This document shows positions 27,944 through 40,329 of a stretch of 64,000 bases of DNA, one piece after another. The translations under genes and the position numbers were made by a program. Source of the stretch: Urechis unicinctus (Eukaryota; Annelida; Polychaeta; Xenopneusta; Urechidae); NCBI GenBank assembly GCA_034190875.2, contig CM067354.1, positions 51,812,705-51,876,704 on the forward strand, written 5' to 3'. The notes under the pieces are model-generated. The model searched no databases, was not told where the DNA came from, and saw only the letters and a list, made by a program, of their open reading frames with translations. The number at the start of each line of letters is the position of its first letter. Positions within the stretch are counted from its first letter, which is position 1.

Positions 27944-28551
27944 GTAAGTGGTGGTGGGAGTGATTGGGGAGGAAGCAGGAAGAAAAAACCAAATGTCAAA
28001 TCAATCGACGTCCGCCTGTGGCACTCTCTGTCCACACCACCTTCTGCTCCTGTGCTAACAGCATAGGTAAAGCCCTAAGGCCATTTCCGTACGTTTATAA
28101 TGAGGCTGCGTTACTTCGAACATTTCTTTTCACACATGGCTAGCTTAGCGACGAATATGGCACACAGGGTGCTGTAAGATACGAAATCCCATGTTATTGA
28201 TATTGCATTTCCTATCTAAAGAACGGCGGACGGTTGCATCTGTGGCTTGAACATTACGATCCAATTTGAATGATAAATGTAGTGATGGCGATCTTTCTTC
28301 ATGAGAAAACCACGCCGTAGATGTTGTTAACTACGTTCAGTCATCAACAAATGAATGAATAACTAACCCCACTAGCATTTAGAAACTAATTACCATTACA
28401 TACTATCGTGTTTAATGCTTCTGCCATGCTTCGGAAGTATCAGGCATATGATTTGTTCGGGATGATGATGGAATACAGTCATTGTGTGTATGACTTAATT
28501 ACCTTTTATAACTTAGGAGTGCCCTTGTGATGCGTTCTTCACGATTTGCAG

Positions 28552-28589
28552 ACGAGGAAGTAGAATGGTACATTAAACGAGGCTTCCCC
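28552..28589 (+). CDS. Candidate 38-nt second exon
   Basis: Preceded by the acceptor TTCTTCACGATTTGCAG (ending 28551) and followed by the donor CCC|GTAAGG at 28590. Joined to the phase-1 end of the 27770 exon it reads YEEVEWYIKRGFP and ends in phase 0. Reading through the donor meets a TGA four codons later, so splicing would be needed. Small exons like this are easily found by chance, so support rests on the matching phase and the quality of both splice sites. Confidence 0.3.
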
Positions 28590-29978
28590 GTAAGGTGATG
28601 TTTGGTGAGTATTTACTTTCTCATCTAAGCATGAGAGATCAAGCAACAGCCTGATTATCACCCCTTTTGCTGTTACCTCTGATCACACGGTCTAGCTTTA
28701 AAAAATGATCTTCCGATGCAAACGCACTTTCTCGCTTGTACTTTCATTCTTGGATGGGGAGGTGGAATATAGTAGATCAATGAGGAACGCAATTGAACGT
28801 CTGTAACATATCAGTCCGCTTGCAGTCGTTTCATACAGGCAGTCTATAATTTAAATAATTTCATGCAAAGTACGATGATTATGAAAATGTGTAGCACATA
28901 TATAGAGACGATTTACAGGGCTATTTTATCACCCAGCAAAGTAAATAATATAAATTAAATTGACACTGATACATTCCAGAATCATCGGACGTTAGTTATA
29001 GTATCGACAGGCAGCCAATGTACATAGCGTTGTGAAATCGATGTAACTGAATGTATTCATCAAAATTTCAAAAGCACACTTATTCTGCAAATGTACCATG
29101 AACCACCAATTAGCTAAAGCACCATTGATTGATTAATGTGGCAATATAAGTCTCTGTATTATCTGGCTTTGTTTGATTGATGTATGTAGTGTAATGATTG
29201 CGTTGCACAAGGTCAGATGAACACACGTACCTACGCAATATGTCTACTCATTTACCACTTTTTATGAACCATTGATGGCAGTTTAACAGAGAGCGCAGAA
29301 ACCAATGCAATTGAAACGAATAGCATTGCAATCATTCATGGACACACATTGACTGCGTAAAATCATTTATTGCATTGATACAACAAAAACAGAACATGAT
29401 CACACTGTAAAGCTTATCATATTTAACATTACGATATAGTATCATGCTTGTCAAATACTGTGACATGTTCATTCTGATATGTGTACCTATTTTAAGCTTC
29501 AGACATACTTCAAAAGAAGCAAAACGGATACACAAAGTAACCTTGACGGACATTTCGAGCTATTCCAAATCATATAAATACATCCAACATCGACCGTTTA
29601 TTGTATAAGACAATATAAATGTAATTGTCCATAACGCTGCTCACTGCTCTGCAAAACGGCCATGTACAACGATCAGGGCAACTTAGCCCCCCCCCCCCCC
29701 CACACCACACCCCAACAGGTACTGTGTGCACATAATTCTATTTTCAATTGTTAAAGACTAAAACTAAAATCGTTTAAAAATATGGACCGTTCGGGTGGTT
29801 GTCTTCTATCGGCAGACGTATCTGACAGAGATGTTTGAATTCCTAAATTATGCTCATGTCTATTTGTTCGTGTCCTGAAATGTGCTATTGACCACATTCC
29901 ATTGTTATTTATTATGCTAACACGGTAACTATGTTATTTATTACGCGTTATCCTTCCTGTTTTCACTTTTATACACAG
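28590..29978. other. Intron-like stretch of the candidate gene
   Basis: No other convincing exon, RNA gene or element is visible. A second donor-like TTTG|GTGAGT lies near 28604. A homopolymer C tract is present at 29687-29701. Confidence 0.3.
29687..29701 (+). repeat. Poly-C tract (15 C)
   Basis: Fifteen consecutive C followed by ACACCACACCCC. A rare strand-asymmetric tract in an AT-rich setting. Confidence 0.95.
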
Positions 29979-30167
29979 AGATCGAAGAAATTGGTCAATA
30001 ATTCCAATTTTACAACCACTTGTAATCTCATTGTATCGACCCACATAAAGCACACCACCCTTGTGTACGCTGTGTGTAATCGAAACATAATGTCACAGAA
30101 ACATACCGAAGGCAGAATTACTCGAAGCGTATTGTGTATTTGTAAACAAACACCGGACAATTCATGA
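29979..30167 (+). CDS. Candidate terminal exon, cysteine-containing tail
   Basis: A strong acceptor (CCTTCCTGTTTTCACTTTTA then TACACAG, ending 29978) opens in phase 0, as required by the exon at 28552. It runs 62 codons to TGA at 30165. The segment has three sequon-like sites in the first 20 residues (NNS, NFT and nearby) and cysteines spaced toward a CIC near the end. With the two upstream exons the product would be about 132 residues: a short type II membrane or secreted protein. No family is recognised. Either the gene is a small lineage-specific one, or this exon does not belong to it and the real downstream exons are outside the window. Confidence 0.25.
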   Translation, partial: RSKKLVNNSNFTTTCNLIVSTHIKHTTLVYAVCNRNIMSQKHTEGRITRSVLCICKQTPDNS

Positions 30168-30224
30168 TAAACGTTGACTAAATTTATGGCAATGACCCAA
30201 ACCAGAAAAAGTATCGAATTGAGC

Positions 30225-30360
30225 GTTATAGGCCTGTAAATAGTGATTAAGTCTACTTAGACCTCGGCGATGCTGTTGTAAAATCCGCTTGATCGTGCAT
30301 ATCAATTGCCTGCTCAGCCCATGATGGAAGAAAAGGTGTTACTGATCCATCACTGTTTCC
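30225..30360 (+). repeat. Short repeat, copy 1 (partner 32569-32705)
   Basis: Shares ATAGGCC then TAAATAGTGATTA, then GCTTGATC(G/A)TG and TGCT with the partner in the same order. Both have ACTC(C) near the end. No coding signal. Confidence 0.55.
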
Positions 30361-30923
30361 ACTCCCAATTTTGTGCGATACAAAAACCTCATTAATTCAT
30401 ATAACATTTGATATGATAAAGCATACCATTACTTAAATACCTACGTAAAATGTAACGTTTTCATGAGATTATGGGATATTATCCATCCCACAATGCAACT
30501 GATTGAGATTGAATTCACTTAACTGAGTTCGTTACATGTTACAAACAACGGGAATGCGACATATTTACCTACCTACACCGGAAAATAAGACATACGTTGA
30601 AAAGCTGCTGTACTGCAGAGTTGACCTTCTTGCATCGATCCTGTAACATGCGCACAGATCGGATTCTGCATCGGGTTGATTATCTAAAATTCATAGAAAT
30701 TCAGGTATTCCGCAAGAGTGCGACGCATTGTTGATTGATAAAATTGATGCAGCATTGAAACTTAGAAGATTGATGATTGTGCTGCAGACCTGTCATGCAT
30801 TGTTGTTCCTATCCCAGGAAAGCGTATAAAGCAGTGGAAAGCAGCAGTGTAAGGTGTACAGTTGCAATAGAGTAGTAATGGGATCGAGAATGTCCGGAAG
30901 AGATTTAACATATTTGTCATTTG

Positions 30924-30963
<40 letters not shown>

Positions 30964-32568
30964 GTCTAAGCCTATAATTTCAGTCATGCAGAACTTAGAC
31001 GTGTAACCATGCGGATATTAAAGGCATAGCCTTCCACGGTGTATTTGCAATGTCAGCCCTCTTTCGTGACTAAATCTACCATTCTCGACACGAACGAAGT
31101 ACAGATAGCAACAGATATGGGAATACGCTCTACCTCGCACAGTGTGAGCACCCAATCAAGGTAGTTCGACACTCCGATGTACCATATTATTTCACTAATG
31201 GCGAGGGATCGACATACACTCAATATCGATTTGGTAAATAGTAACAAATATATTTTATCTATGATGCGAGACAATCATCACAATAGAAAAATTTAATTTT
31301 GAACGAACTGGGCGATATGCAAATGGCGTATTTCTGAGGAGCATTTCTGTTTGATAACATATAGACGAGATCAAATGGCCTGAACTTGTCACTGTTCAGA
31401 TAAATACAACAGATGCAGTATTATTTACTTGCATATACACTCACTTATATGCTGCATTCGTACATTTAGACGCTTTGTTTGCCAGTTTGACAACTCAAAA
31501 TCAACGTTTTGGTAGATACAAAACAAAATTGGGCCAGCTATCAGGATATAGTACACTACTCGAGCCCCAGGCATATTAAATCATTCGTACCTTGTTTGTG
31601 AGCCGTGTTCTTGTGGTTAAAACAATGAACCCGCACTTCAGCTTTTCAATGGAGATGTGCTATGCGCACCGATAAGCACTGGTCTGACGTGCGAGGGTGT
31701 TGACCGCTAGTTCTAGAATCAGCGGACACTCCATGACTTGGCCCATCCATCCGGAAAGCGTTTGCTGCGGTCAAAATAATGTGTTTTATAAAATATGTGT
31801 AATAGTGTTGTCTACACACCAAATATTTTACACATTGATATGGATCCTAAGATAATTGATCATCGGTCAAACACCATCCGGCATGCTATCATTTCTTCTT
31901 GCAAGCAGCCAAGACGTAAATTTATATTGGAAATGTAATAAATTAGATATTAAGAACAACTATGATATTTATCGCACTGATGAGGTATAATGTCAGGCCG
32001 AAACATAGCTTTACGGTGCAGATGTAATCCATCCTGTCAAATTGTTATTTTAGATCATCCATTATGTAGGGCAGGGCATATTCAATGTAATTTAATACAT
32101 ACTCAGCCGATTTTCACTAGAAGGTTTATTCAGCATGGGTACTATGAACAAAGTAAAATTTATGGCGCAATGGCTCCCTTGTGAAAATCCACGTATTATA
32201 TGGCTTTGCTGACTGACGTCTGTACTAATCCAACTATTGTAGCCTATTCGACTAAGAGCATTGTAGCTGCTGATGCAATTTCAAAGATATTCCTTGTAAT
32301 GCTACTTTTAAATTATATGGGTGGCCATAATTAAATGCGCTTTATGAATCTGAAAATGTCTTTACAATAAAACACTTATTCATTTTGCTCTGGATTCCGG
32401 AACACTCGGTATTTAAGCAATTTAACGTAAAACATTCATGCCAGGTAGTGCTCTATGTAGAACAAAATATGTGTCGTGATATATACTGCTAAACATGCCA
32501 TTATATAGTCGTAACCTGAGTCTGTGGCGATGTGTAATTCCTGAAGGTTCCCCGAATCTAACGTAATA
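30361..32568. other. Non-coding stretch, no gene recognised
   Basis: Holds the TCAA microsatellite at 30924 and short frames (31053-31274, 31990-32184) without motifs. Nothing else supported. Confidence 0.5.
30924..30963 (+). repeat. (ATCA)n tetranucleotide microsatellite
   Basis: Ten perfect copies of ATCA, preceded by TTTG and followed by GTCTAAG. Confidence 0.95.
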
Positions 32569-32705
32569 GGCCCATAAATAGTGATTATATTATCTTTTTA
32601 GTCCTTTACATCCCTTGTAGATTACTTCCTTACGTCAGCTTGATCATGTATGGCAATATCCTGCTAAACACGCGCTGGAAAAACAGACTCTTCCAACTCC
32701 ATTAG
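32569..32705 (+). repeat. Short repeat, copy 2 (partner 30225-30360)
   Basis: See the partner entry. The spacing between shared words differs by small indels, which indicates an old duplication. Confidence 0.55.
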
Positions 32706-32929
32706 CGTGTGTAATGTTGTGTTGTTACAATACCCACCTGACACATTGGTTTCGTTATACTGGCATTCATTAGTGTACAGTGTAATGAGTAGTGTTATAG
32801 TTTACGTATTGATCCCGCTTCCGGGGTTTGCCATAATTTCATTGGCTTGTTGCCACAAACAGAACAACGACCTTCCACTAAGTTCTCTGCTGTGTCTAAT
32901 TTTGATCGAGCACCTGGCGTGAGAGTACA

Positions 32930-33150
32930 TGCTTTGGAAACAAAGACACCACTTCATCATGTTCATATTCAGTGACAAGAGCCAGTGATACACTGAAGCC
33001 AAATTAAGCAATAGCAACATCATCAGATTCTTTCACTAACTATATCTAAATAATTAATCTGCATTATGATGGCTATAATTCCAATTCATTAGTGAATGCC
33101 AAACATTAACTATCATCTCTATTAAGAGTTATTTTTAAGAGTTGTGTGCG
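32930..33150 (+). repeat. Local duplication, copy 1
   Basis: Shares ACACCACTTCATCATGTTCA, GACAAGAGCCAGTGAT, AGCAATAGCAACATCATCAG, CTGCATTATGATGGC and ATTAAGAGTTATTTT with 33305-33535, in order. It lacks a ten-base stretch (around GCAGAACCTAAA) found in copy 2. A third, older copy is at 47165-47350. Confidence 0.9.
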
Positions 33151-33304
33151 TTAAATAATGCAGTCACCGTCGACGTATGATGGTATTCCAATTGTTATGA
33201 TCATCTTTTATCATCTGTACTACAATTGGGATAAATACCCAACAAGATGTGCAGCATTTCGAGTAATTCAATCATGAGGTCAACGAGCTTTACCCCAGTG
33301 TGCA

Positions 33305-33535
33305 GTTACAAGTTTGGTAACCAAAGACACCACTTCATCATGTTCATATGAAGTGACAAGAGCCAGTGATGCACTGAAGCCAAATTGAGCAGAACCTAAA
33401 GCAATAGCAACATCATCAGATTCCTTCACTATCTCAAAATAACTCATCTGCATTATGATGGCAATGATTCAAATTCATTAATAAATGTCAAACATAAACT
33501 ATCATCTCAATTAAGAGTTATTTTCATGAGTTGCA
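33305..33535 (+). repeat. Local duplication, copy 2
   Basis: About 380 bases downstream of copy 1 in the same orientation. By eye it is clearly closer to copy 1 than to the copy at 47165, but all three share the CACTTC(A/C)TCAT, (A)CATGAG or CAAGAG, CCAGTGATGCACT and AGCCAAAT words. Confidence 0.9.
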
Positions 33536-34319
33536 ACACAGCCAAACAATGGCGGCACAAGACGTTATGTTGCAGGAGTTGTATCAAATGTCACTCCTCA
33601 CAATATGTCAATATCGTCGGTGGGATTGATAAATCCGCATCTTCATGCATTGCCACTTTACTTCAATCATTGAATTATCACACTTTTTTAGGATAAAATA
33701 ATTGTTGAGGGCAGAATTAGTGAATGCCCCGGTAAAGCTGTTGTCTTTTGTGCAAAAAGTTCCACCTAACGCCAAATAGTTGATGTTTTAATTACAAAAT
33801 CATCGTATGTACCTAGACGCGGCGTGACATTAGATATCCAAAGTAAACCATTCAGACTTTCCACAGTAACTTTTTTTGCGTTTTCTATGGACTGCATTAC
33901 ACATCGGGGGTGCATTGTAAGATGTGGTGATTTGCACTAAACGGAAGTAACGATGGTCTGAAATTCTTGGTGGCGCACTTTGAGACTAAATGAGGATCAT
34001 CTCTGTGACGTATAGTGACTCACTTTTGTTTCTATCCACGTTCTCATATTTGCAAGCGAGGTATTTAAAGTAATCAATTGCAATAGTGTATGAGACAATA
34101 TGCTTTTGCACACATGTCAACGCACGGTAGGGAATTTTGAATTGTTGATAAAAGGTACCAAGCTGCTTTAACATTGTGCATATCTTATACAAACAGTGCA
34201 CTTAAGCTGAAAAACACTGGGCTGGGCTGTGGAATTTTTCTGGTTACAGTAAAACATATCGCGCTTTTTTTCCTCAGCTGAAACGATGACCACATATGTA
34301 CTCATTATTTGCGTGCGCT
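33536..34319. other. Non-coding stretch, no gene recognised
   Basis: One 71-codon - frame (33986-34201) without motifs. Nothing else seen. Confidence 0.5.
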
Positions 34320-34610
34320 TTGTGAGCTTAACGAATGCAATTCATTAAAATTATTATTTATTATTTATACTGCATTTGTATTAGAAAATGCAAATAATGA
34401 ATCAAGTTTAAAGTTGTATATAACCATTTAATGTAATGAGAAGCACAATTTGCGGTTTTTTCAAAACGCAACGTTAACAAGAACAATCTAGCTGTTCAAA
34501 TGCATATCCCAGTACTATCGCTCGTATTGTGATAATGGTGACTTTTATACTAGTGCAAAACAGCGCAGTGCATCTGAATAATCTAATATGTGTGGAATGT
34601 TCTGACCTTG
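34320..34610 (+). repeat. Dispersed repeat, copy 1 (partner 51950-52190)
   Basis: Shares ACGAATG(C/T)AATTCA, ATTATTTAT, TATATAACCA, AATG(T)(A)ATG(A)GAAGCA, TTTGCA or AATGCAT words, and ACAGCGCAGTG(C/T)ATCTG near the end with the partner, in order. Confidence 0.75.
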
Positions 34611-35496
34611 ATGAACTGCAACAAAGTCACGCACATGCAATGCATTGCACACAAGGTTCAAATTGCAAAACCTCTAGTTCTGGTCTTTGACAACATGCCC
34701 TTATTCAAACACCGCATTATGAAACGTCTGCGGTAAAATAGGTGATAAACTGCAAAAGGATCTAATGTGCATAATATATTGCCATCATAACAAGTCACAA
34801 ACAAGCCTTTAGCACCGGTATCAAGCAATAACGTGGCTTGACGAGTTAAACATCTAACGATAGTCATTAGATAAATGACTCATGTAACATACATTGATCT
34901 TTCAAAGTTGACTGTCCTTTATACAAAAGGTGTTGTAGGATACAGGTTACATGGTCATGAAACACCGATGTCTCTAGATGGCTACATTTACAGCTTCGTA
35001 ACTTTGGCGCCCACTTCAAGTCATAATGTGCTACATAACTATGGAGCGGATTTACTGCGACTTTGCTACAAGAGGGTATAGGTTGAATATTAATGCTGAG
35101 CATTTGTTTCGGTAGCTGATCTTCTTTTGCACAATTATTTTTGCGCAGAATAGTCGAGGTGTGTCATGGCAATGTTATGCGAATGTGGCAGCCAAAAAAC
35201 TTAATATTGTTCTTTAAACACACATTATATATTTTTCATTTCAACCTAGCCGTATACTTCACAGACCATAGCATTTTTTACTGCAATTTTGAACGGCCAT
35301 TGTGTTATGAACAGCTTCTTCACGCACTTGCTTACTGCATTGCTAAGAACTGCAAAAATGTAAATGCAGGGATATTTAAAAAGTTGTATAACTGAAAAAC
35401 CGTTGATGGCTTAGAGAGTAGCATTTTGACAACAGCTAGATACATACAGATAGAAATGGTCTAATACAGATTTAGTTGTTATGCTGATTTATTGTT
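34611..35496. other. Non-coding stretch, no gene recognised
   Basis: Opposing frames of 69-84 codons occur (34658-35103 on -, 34875-35395 on +). None has a recognisable motif or good splice sites. Confidence 0.5.
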
Positions 35497-35720
35497 CAAG
35501 AAACATATACATCAAACCACATTAGTTACCTTTTGAAAGGCTGTGGACCATTGATGATACGATATTGCCATGATTATACTTTATGAGACATAACTCCATC
35601 AAGCTGATAAATGCATAATATTCCGACCCATAAAAAGATGGGTTTGTTAACTCCACTAAATTCCCAAATATCCTTACAAAGCATTGTTTTACCAGCTTGA
35701 TTATGCGTCGGTAGTTTTGC
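35497..35720 (+). repeat. Member of the CCACTGATGATACGAT repeat family
   Basis: Carries AAACATATACATC, GACCATTGATGATACGATAT, GAGACATAACTCCATCAAG and GATAAATGCATAA, matching 18290-18480 and 63511-63640 in order and spacing. Confidence 0.65.
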
Positions 35721-36739
35721 AGTGTGATTGGCGATATGGTATCGACCGAAAATCAATTAGCATTACCGTTAGTTTAAATGAATTTGATTAGTCCCATACC
35801 GGACAGGAGAGCCTAAATAAATCTGATGCTGAATACAAAAAAACCAGCGTAAATATGAACCGATATGCATTGCAATGCGTGCCTTTGGCGTCCCTTGGTT
35901 GCATAGCTATAAATAATCAGATAAGCACAACCTAAAGCAGGATATTATGTTTTCGAACTAACGTTATAGTGCTGTAAAATGTTTAAGGTAAAGCGCGTTT
36001 TCGCCCAATTGAATTATTCTATAGTGTGTGATTAATAAGAAAACTGATTATTGGTCGTGAAATATGTACGACGTCAGCATTTGCTTCTACATTATTGAAT
36101 TTTTTCAGACACAAACCACTTGATGCTGTTTGCAAACATTTAAAAGTACCCGTCTCAAATTTGGCAATTAATGTTGGATTGTTTAATCCGATACATTTAC
36201 GGCATAATTGGTGGTCTTTGTGTTGTGACACTACGTTCATAAAATATTTAAATCATTGCCCACAAAATGTACCTTTGTACAACAACAACAATGGAACTAT
36301 TATCTCACACATCTTGTGCCAACTGCTTATGGCACAGCATTGATGTGGTACATAAGAGACAGGAGGACATGGTGATTGATATAATTTGCCAAGGTACAGT
36401 ACCCTTTTTCCAATTCATCGAAGGTCTTGAAACGTTTCGGAAAATTAAAGCACATATATTAATCATAACAATACATGATCGTTTATAAGCAACGCAGCTT
36501 GAAGTCAAACAATTATTCTTACCTCGTTTGGTTTTCTCGGCACACCACAAAACGCATATATATCAATGCATATATATATATATCTGTTACCACGCAAGCC
36601 TCAATCAACCCATATATGAGCAAGTAAAAATGAATGAATAACGACGCATTGAAACATTCAAGTTTTGAATAATACATGTTTTTCTGAGATGATGGATGAG
36701 TAAATATAAACTCGTGTCACGTCCCGGTCTTTTGTTACT
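35721..36739. other. Non-coding stretch, no gene recognised
   Basis: Overlapping frames up to 82 codons at 36019-36550 on both strands, none recognised. Nothing else supported. Confidence 0.45.
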
Positions 36740-36990
36740 GTAATATCAATTACACCGTATACGCAATTCTTTGGAAGTTATATCGTCTGCATTGGCATTT
36801 AATGATACTGCTTTCCGGAAATACAGATATAAAGACGCGAGCCTTCTGACAATGCATTGCCTGTATGTCTGCAAGGCTTAGATAATCATGACAAAATATA
36901 ACATGCAGCCAAATAACGCTATGCCTCGAAATCCCCTTAAGGGACACTGAGTATAACAATTATTCAAAGAACCCAAAAAACCACATGCAT
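36740..36990 (+). repeat. Local duplication, copy 1 (partner 37240-37400)
   Basis: Shares GTCTGCATTGGCA, CTTTCCGGAAATA, CGAGCCTTCTGACAATGCA and ATGACA with the partner. In this copy the middle is ACAGATATAAAGACG, where the partner has a (GA)n expansion. Confidence 0.75.
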
Positions 36991-37239
36991 TATATATCTC
37001 CTTCATCATTGTGTACAGGTAATTAAAGTTGTCACCGCTATATGACAAACCATATTTTGATATGTCCATCAATTCTAGTTGGTCCAAATAATTGATGCAT
37101 ATATGATTTGTATAGAAGCAGTGACATCAGTAGAAGCAGTGTGCTCAGAAACGTAGTGCGGCTAGAGTAAGATTTCGGGATGCGATTACTAAAATAAAAC
37201 TGGCTTGGCTACATTTGAATGTACATAGCGAGAGAGGTT

Positions 37240-37400
37240 TGACAAAGATTAAGATAGTCTGCATTGGCAAAGAGGGAGATCGAGAGCTTTCCGGAAATAG
37301 AGAGAGAGAGAGAGAGCGAGAGCCTTCTGACAATGCAGCTTATCTGTGTGTTTTCTGCACTCCTCAGATAACAGCATGACACTGCGTAAACCTTGTGTCT
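37240..37400 (+). repeat. Local duplication, copy 2, with a (GA)n tract
   Basis: About 460 bases downstream of copy 1. A pure GA tract of about nine units lies at 37299-37316, between GGAAATA and CGAGAGCCTTCTG, so the microsatellite grew inside this copy after duplication. Confidence 0.75.
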
Positions 37401-39029
37401 GGTGTAAATTGACGCATAGAAGTGAGTAGAGAAGTGGGGCTGTAAATGTGCGTTGCTGCACCGTTCCTGCTGCCTGATGGGTTTGTCAAACATTCTCTGT
37501 AATTGGAGATTAGCATCGTTTTAGAGGTTTTCTTAAGCGGATACTGTCAGCGTTTAATACCACAAAGTCCAGTCATTGTCATAACATTTCAGCCTGCGGC
37601 TTGTTATATGTTTGAACTTCAGCAATTTCTATGGAGAGAATACAAACATCGAATGTGAAAATAGTTATTTGAGGAAGCAATAAACGTATATTGTATAGTC
37701 ACTTCATTATAAAATACGCATAACAGACATAACGTATTAATGCATGGGCTTTATAAAAGGAATAGACATTCCCATGCTAACAAGTTTCTGATCGCATTAT
37801 GCAATGCAAAGTCGTACAATAAGGCTGTTGTTGTAGTCAGACTGTCGTTTGTAATACAATCATTGTGTCTAAAACTGCTAACCCGTCCAAGAAATGCCAA
37901 TCAAATACCCGGATTGCTTTATGTGATTAATTGATCAGGCTGATCAGGAGAGCCCAGTTGACACTAATTTTAGTCTTGCTCACTAAGCGTTGTAGCATTG
38001 ACGCCTGAGCTGCATTCTACGTGACGCCATTGGCCTGTATGCTGATATTGCTTTTACTTTCGATCAAACCACTGACTAATCGCTTTTTAAGCTAATCTTT
38101 ATTATCAAGTGGAGTAAATCCTTCGGAATGTTAAGAAATTGGTATGAAGGAGATATATTATTTAGATTCACGAGATAATGCAGTAATTGACGAATTATAA
38201 ATAAGATGATTTAACTAAGAGGCTATTCCCCGCTTTAATAACACGATATTATTAACAAAGTAATCAGCATATCTCTGTGCTTTCTCATTGCAACATATTA
38301 CATAAAAATATCATGTATCAAATATTTTAGCCACTATAAATAGTAAACCCGTTTTGTTCCACTTACGCCAGGCTATCGGGGTACGATTACAAGCAGCAGG
38401 ACACACTTTGAATGCATTTTCGTCTTTTACATATCGTCGTTGCTTCCAACAAACTTATTCCATGGAGGAATCTAACAACTTGACATATCTCATTAGCTTA
38501 TTGAACAGGCCTTTTTTATAAATTAATTATAAGTCAGCAAAATCCAGGAGTCGAGCAATTGTAACAGTGCTAGATCCTCGTTTTGAAAAGTCCAGCGAAT
38601 GTTAATGAAGCAGAAAACTGCAATCCATTTGGCTTTTTTTTTAGTAATACGTGATAGCTACAATCTAAACGGTGAAATATGTCTTTTTAAATATCAATGG
38701 TACTCAACGACGTCTAGACATTCGCTGAATTATACATGTTTGCTCCGAAAATTCACCTTTGCAAAAATCAATGTGTATTAGTCGTTTCGAACGACCAAAG
38801 AGAAATAGTTTCGTTACTCATGATTTACTAAGGGTATATAACATTTTCATCATCATCGTTATCATCATTATCATGTTTTCCCTCGACATCATTACTATCA
38901 TAAATTTTATAAATAACACCGTGTTCTGTTTCATAAGCACCATAATCACATATTTTGTTATTCTGTTATTATCTGTAACACAGTAATTTCAGTCGTTCAC
39001 TTCCTTTGATGAAATTACAGTTCATTATC
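37401..39029. other. Mostly unassigned, with one repeat fragment
   Basis: A fragment at about 37935-38050 (TGATCAGGAGAGCCCAGTTG then TCTTGCTC and GCATTG) resembles 41180-41290 and 56150-56230. An imperfect ATC-rich tract (about 38845-38880) lies in a hydrophobic-looking 75-codon frame that is low-complexity. No gene is called. Confidence 0.5.
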
Positions 39030-39533
<504 letters not shown>

Positions 39534-39545
39534 TGTATATATATA

Positions 39546-40240
39546 TAGGTCACATAGACTTCTAATTATGCATAGGGGGCGATCATATGATATCTATATA
39601 TATATATATATGTTCACCTTATTATATATATGCACCTGGCTTCTAATGTAAGCCCTTTGTCAACTCTATATATGTCTTATCTCTCACAGCAAACTATCTG
39701 CAGGGGTTCTGTCTGGATTACATTTTATTGTATTACTATATGACCACCAGCCAAACATTAAATTATATATATAATCTCTATGAGCTATATATATATAGCG
39801 TTAGTTTATGTCATAATGTTTGGCGGTCTCTCGCCCTTATCTTGTACATGTACCGTTGCTTATCGGCTTGCCGCCCTGCAAGGAGGTCACATGACTTCTA
39901 ATTGCTGCAGTTGCCGATAGGGGCGATCATCACTTCCTTCTCTCGGTGATCACACAAATTTTTTATCCCTAGCCCACCCACCCACTGGTTTTAATTCTTG
40001 TTGTAGAATTTTTTAATATATTACCTTTTTCATGGAGTGGTGGTTGTCTTCTCTTCCACCTTTGCTGTGTGCGATGTATGGTGTTCACCTTATTATATAT
40101 ATGCACCTGGCTTCTAATAAATAAGCCCATTTGTAACTCTATATATATATCTCTCACAGCAAACTAGCTATATCTGGATTACTGTCGTAAACTTATTCAT
40201 TTTATTGTATATACTATATGACCACCCAACATAAATATAT
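39546..40240 (+). repeat. Nested imperfect tandem duplication
   Basis: Two versions of one unit: AGGTCACAT(A)GACTTCTAATT, then GGGCGATCAT, then GTTCACCTTATTATATATAT, GCACCTGGCTTCTAAT, TCTCTCACAGCAAACTA and ACTATATGACCACC. The first runs from about 39546 and the second from about 39886. The second has about 130 extra bases. The partner repeat at 54 kb has no such unit, so it arose in this copy only. Confidence 0.8.
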
Positions 40241-40329
40241 GCGTATGTGTAGATATATACATATATATCCTTTAGTAATCGTATAGATTTTTTCTTCACA
40301 AACCACTGGGTCAAGAATAATGTCCCCCA

